The notes below the pieces were generated by a model, which saw nothing but the letters and a program-made list of their open reading frames with translations, was not told where the DNA came from and made no database searches. DNA of 6,895 nucleotides from Clostridia bacterium (GTDB lineage: Bacteria > Bacillota > Clostridia > Saccharofermentanales > Saccharofermentanaceae), in contig JADGQQ010000014.1 of the NCBI GenBank assembly GCA_017881645.1, forward strand, positions 1 to 6,895. The letters are read 5' to 3'. How positions within the stretch are numbered: position 1 is the first letter of the stretch; each line of letters opens with the position of its first letter. Both the position numbers and the translations under genes were made by a program. Shown here piece after piece: positions 5,418-6,895 of this stretch.

Positions 5418-6854
5418 TCAGGAAAGATCGTCTGCGATGCGAAGGCGAACCGTAAAGGTGCTTCCTGCGCCTTCGATACTTTCCACCGTTGCCGTTCCTG
5501 CATAGAGCTGTGCAATGTGTTTGACTATGGACAGACCCAGCCCGGTTCCGCCCATTTGACGGGAATGGCTTTTGTCTACACGATAAAAACGTTCAAAAAC
5601 CCTTGGCAGATGTTCGGGAGCAATTCCTTCACCGGTGTCTTTTACCCGGATCACGATCATCCGGTCCGGTTCCCGCGTCGCCCGAATATATACTTTACCG
5701 CCGACCCTGTTATATTTAATGGCGTTATCCACCAGATTGATCAATATTTGCTTAATTCGGTATTTACTTGCAAGGACCGGCAGCTGTTCGCAGTCCTCCA
5801 CAATTATTGATATGTTGCTGTCCGTTGCTTTATCATCGAGAAGCGTTGCAACATCGTCGAGAAGTGTCGAGAGATCGAACTTCTGCAGCTCAAGTTCACC
5901 TTCCATGCCCTCAATTTCCGACAATTCCAGAATATCGCTGATCAGCTGATGGAGTCTTTCCACTTCAATGTCGATGATCTCAAGAAAACGCTCCTGAACC
6001 GCCGGGTCCTTTATGTGTCCGTTTCGCAGTGTTTCCACAAATCCCCGAATCGAAGTCAGCGGTGTTTTGAGCTCATGGCTGACGTTCGCCACAAATTCCG
6101 CGCGCATTACCTGAAGTTCGGCCAACTTATCATTTTTCTCTTCCAGGTCGCGGACTTCTTTTTCCAGTTGATCCGCCATGCTGTTAAAAGCCTTGGATAA
6201 AGCGCCGATTTCATCGCTGCTGTTTGTCTGTACGCGAACGGAGTAATTCGATGCAGCCATGGATTCGGTTGCACTGCGCAATTCGAAAAGAGGCCGTACA
6301 AGTCTGCGGGAATAGAAATAGCCGAGTGCTCCCAAAAGCAGAAGAGATGCCGACATAACTCCTGCAAAAGCATATTGCATCTGCTGTATGCCCTTCTGAT
6401 AAATTTCCAGGGGAACAGATGACCGGATAACTTCGTTGAGATCAGGATAATACCTTGCCAAATAGAGCATGTCCATGTTCAGCGTCGCGCTGTGCCGTTT
6501 TTGTGTCGCTGTTCCTTTTGTTGCAAATGCGTCTTTTATTTCCTTCCGGCCCGCATGATTCACCATTGTGGCGGCGCTCTGCTGGTTATCATAGAGAACC
6601 ACACCATCCGCATCGACGACCGTGATACGCAGCTTCATCGACTCGTCTGCGAAAACCGTCTGGCAGGACACGCTGGCCTGTTCATATGTCTGTCCGGCCG
6701 AAAGTTCACGGTGATAGAGTTCACTGGCGGATGCCAGCATCTGAACGTTCATCCGGTCGGAATACTGCCCGAGAAAATAAATGCAAAAAATGCCCGTTGT
6801 CGAAATCGACAAGAGCACGATAATTACCAGAAAGATCTGCATTCTTCTGAGCAT
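5418..6854 (-). CDS. phoR: PhoR-like membrane sensor histidine kinase
   Basis: This 478-residue kinase autophosphorylates on histidine in response to an extracellular or membrane signal and passes phosphate to a response regulator. The order is: TM helix about 6-29; extracytoplasmic sensor about 30-160; TM helix about 161-181; HAMP 182-235; a short coiled coil; HisKA about 250-315 with SHELKTPL and H260; and the HATPase domain with N box NLVDNAIKYN 373-382, G1 DTGEGI 406-411, F box FERFYRVD 420-427 and G2 GGTGLGL 435-441. E261 and T264 give the usual phosphatase motif. The sensor contains ITVVDADGVVLYDN, then MVNHAGRKE and LNMDMLYLA, resembling the PhoR extracellular domain, but no cytoplasmic PAS domain is evident between HAMP and HisKA. 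The ATG start has AAGAGG (6861-6866) six bases upstream and lies 20 nt after the response-regulator stop. Kinase identity is certain; the phosphate role is inferred. Confidence 0.93.
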   Translation of the reverse strand: MLRRMQIFLVIIVLLSISTTGIFCIYFLGQYSDRMNVQMLASASELYHRELSAGQTYEQASVSCQTVFADESMKLRITVVDADGVVLYDNQQSAATMVNHAGRKEIKDAFATKGTATQKRHSATLNMDMLYLARYYPDLNEVIRSSVPLEIYQKGIQQMQYAFAGVMSASLLLLGALGYFYSRRLVRPLFELRSATESMAASNYSVRVQTNSSDEIGALSKAFNSMADQLEKEVRDLEEKNDKLAELQVMRAEFVANVSHELKTPLTSIRGFVETLRNGHIKDPAVQERFLEIIDIEVERLHQLISDILELSEIEGMEGELELQKFDLSTLLDDVATLLDDKATDSNISIIVEDCEQLPVLASKYRIKQILINLVDNAIKYNRVGGKVYIRATREPDRMIVIRVKDTGEGIAPEHLPRVFERFYRVDKSHSRQMGGTGLGLSIVKHIAQLYAGTATVESIEGAGSTFTVRLRIADDLS

Positions 6855-6874
6855 CCATTACCTCTTCGGAGAGA

Positions 6875-6895
6875 TTATTCTTCGCAGAAACGATA
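6875..6895 (-). CDS. C-terminal end of an OmpR/PhoB-type response regulator (partial)
   Basis: Only the last six codons and the TAA stop are inside the window, reading Y-R-F-C-E-E-stop. Winged-helix response regulators of the OmpR/PhoB family typically end in a GYRF motif followed by a few acidic residues, and they lie directly before their kinase gene. The stop is 20 nt upstream of the kinase ATG. The evidence is short but position and motif agree, so this is most likely the cognate PhoP-like regulator. Confidence 0.65.
   Translation of the reverse strand, partial: YRFCEE

Overview
The window looks like an ordinary chromosomal stretch of a Gram-positive bacterium of the Bacillota (Firmicutes), probably a clostridial or erysipelotrichial relative. 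This is suggested by strong GGAGG-type ribosome binding sites, frequent TTG codons at candidate starts, near-consensus sigma-A promoters with 17-bp spacers, a lipoprotein signal of Firmicutes style, and a PhoR-type sensor kinase. The exact genus cannot be read from the sequence. Base composition is moderate and shows no obvious break, and there is no transposase, integrase, CRISPR array or phage gene.

Layout, left to right. Positions 45-3072 (minus strand) hold a DeoR/GlpR-family repressor gene followed 46 nt later by a large DEAD-box RNA helicase gene. The helicase ends in a DbpA-type RNA-binding domain and a tail of twelve 11-residue repeats. The pair probably forms one transcription unit read from a good promoter at 3148-3176. 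That promoter is flanked by two exact copies of a 10-bp sequence that could be repressor operators. Positions 3288-3485 (minus strand) hold a complete stand-alone tRNA-Gln(CUG) unit with its own promoter and hairpin terminator. Positions 3578-4643 (plus strand) hold a monocistronic DUF4349 lipoprotein gene with a consensus promoter and a strong terminator. From 4752 to the right edge (minus strand) lie a family 4 (iron-sulfur) uracil-DNA glycosylase gene, a PhoR-like sensor histidine kinase gene, and the last six codons of its partner OmpR/PhoB-type response regulator.

Functionally these are separate housekeeping and regulatory units: RNA remodelling with a sugar-type repressor, translation (tRNA), envelope (DUF4349), base-excision DNA repair, and phosphate or envelope sensing. 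I see no evidence of a new multi-gene system. The points most worth a second look are the repetitive helicase tail, the repeated motif around the deoR-type promoter with the helicase as its only visible downstream partner, and the doubly membrane-anchored DUF4349 protein. Two genes have a longer open frame starting at a TTG, but the Shine-Dalgarno position shows that an internal ATG is the real start in both.
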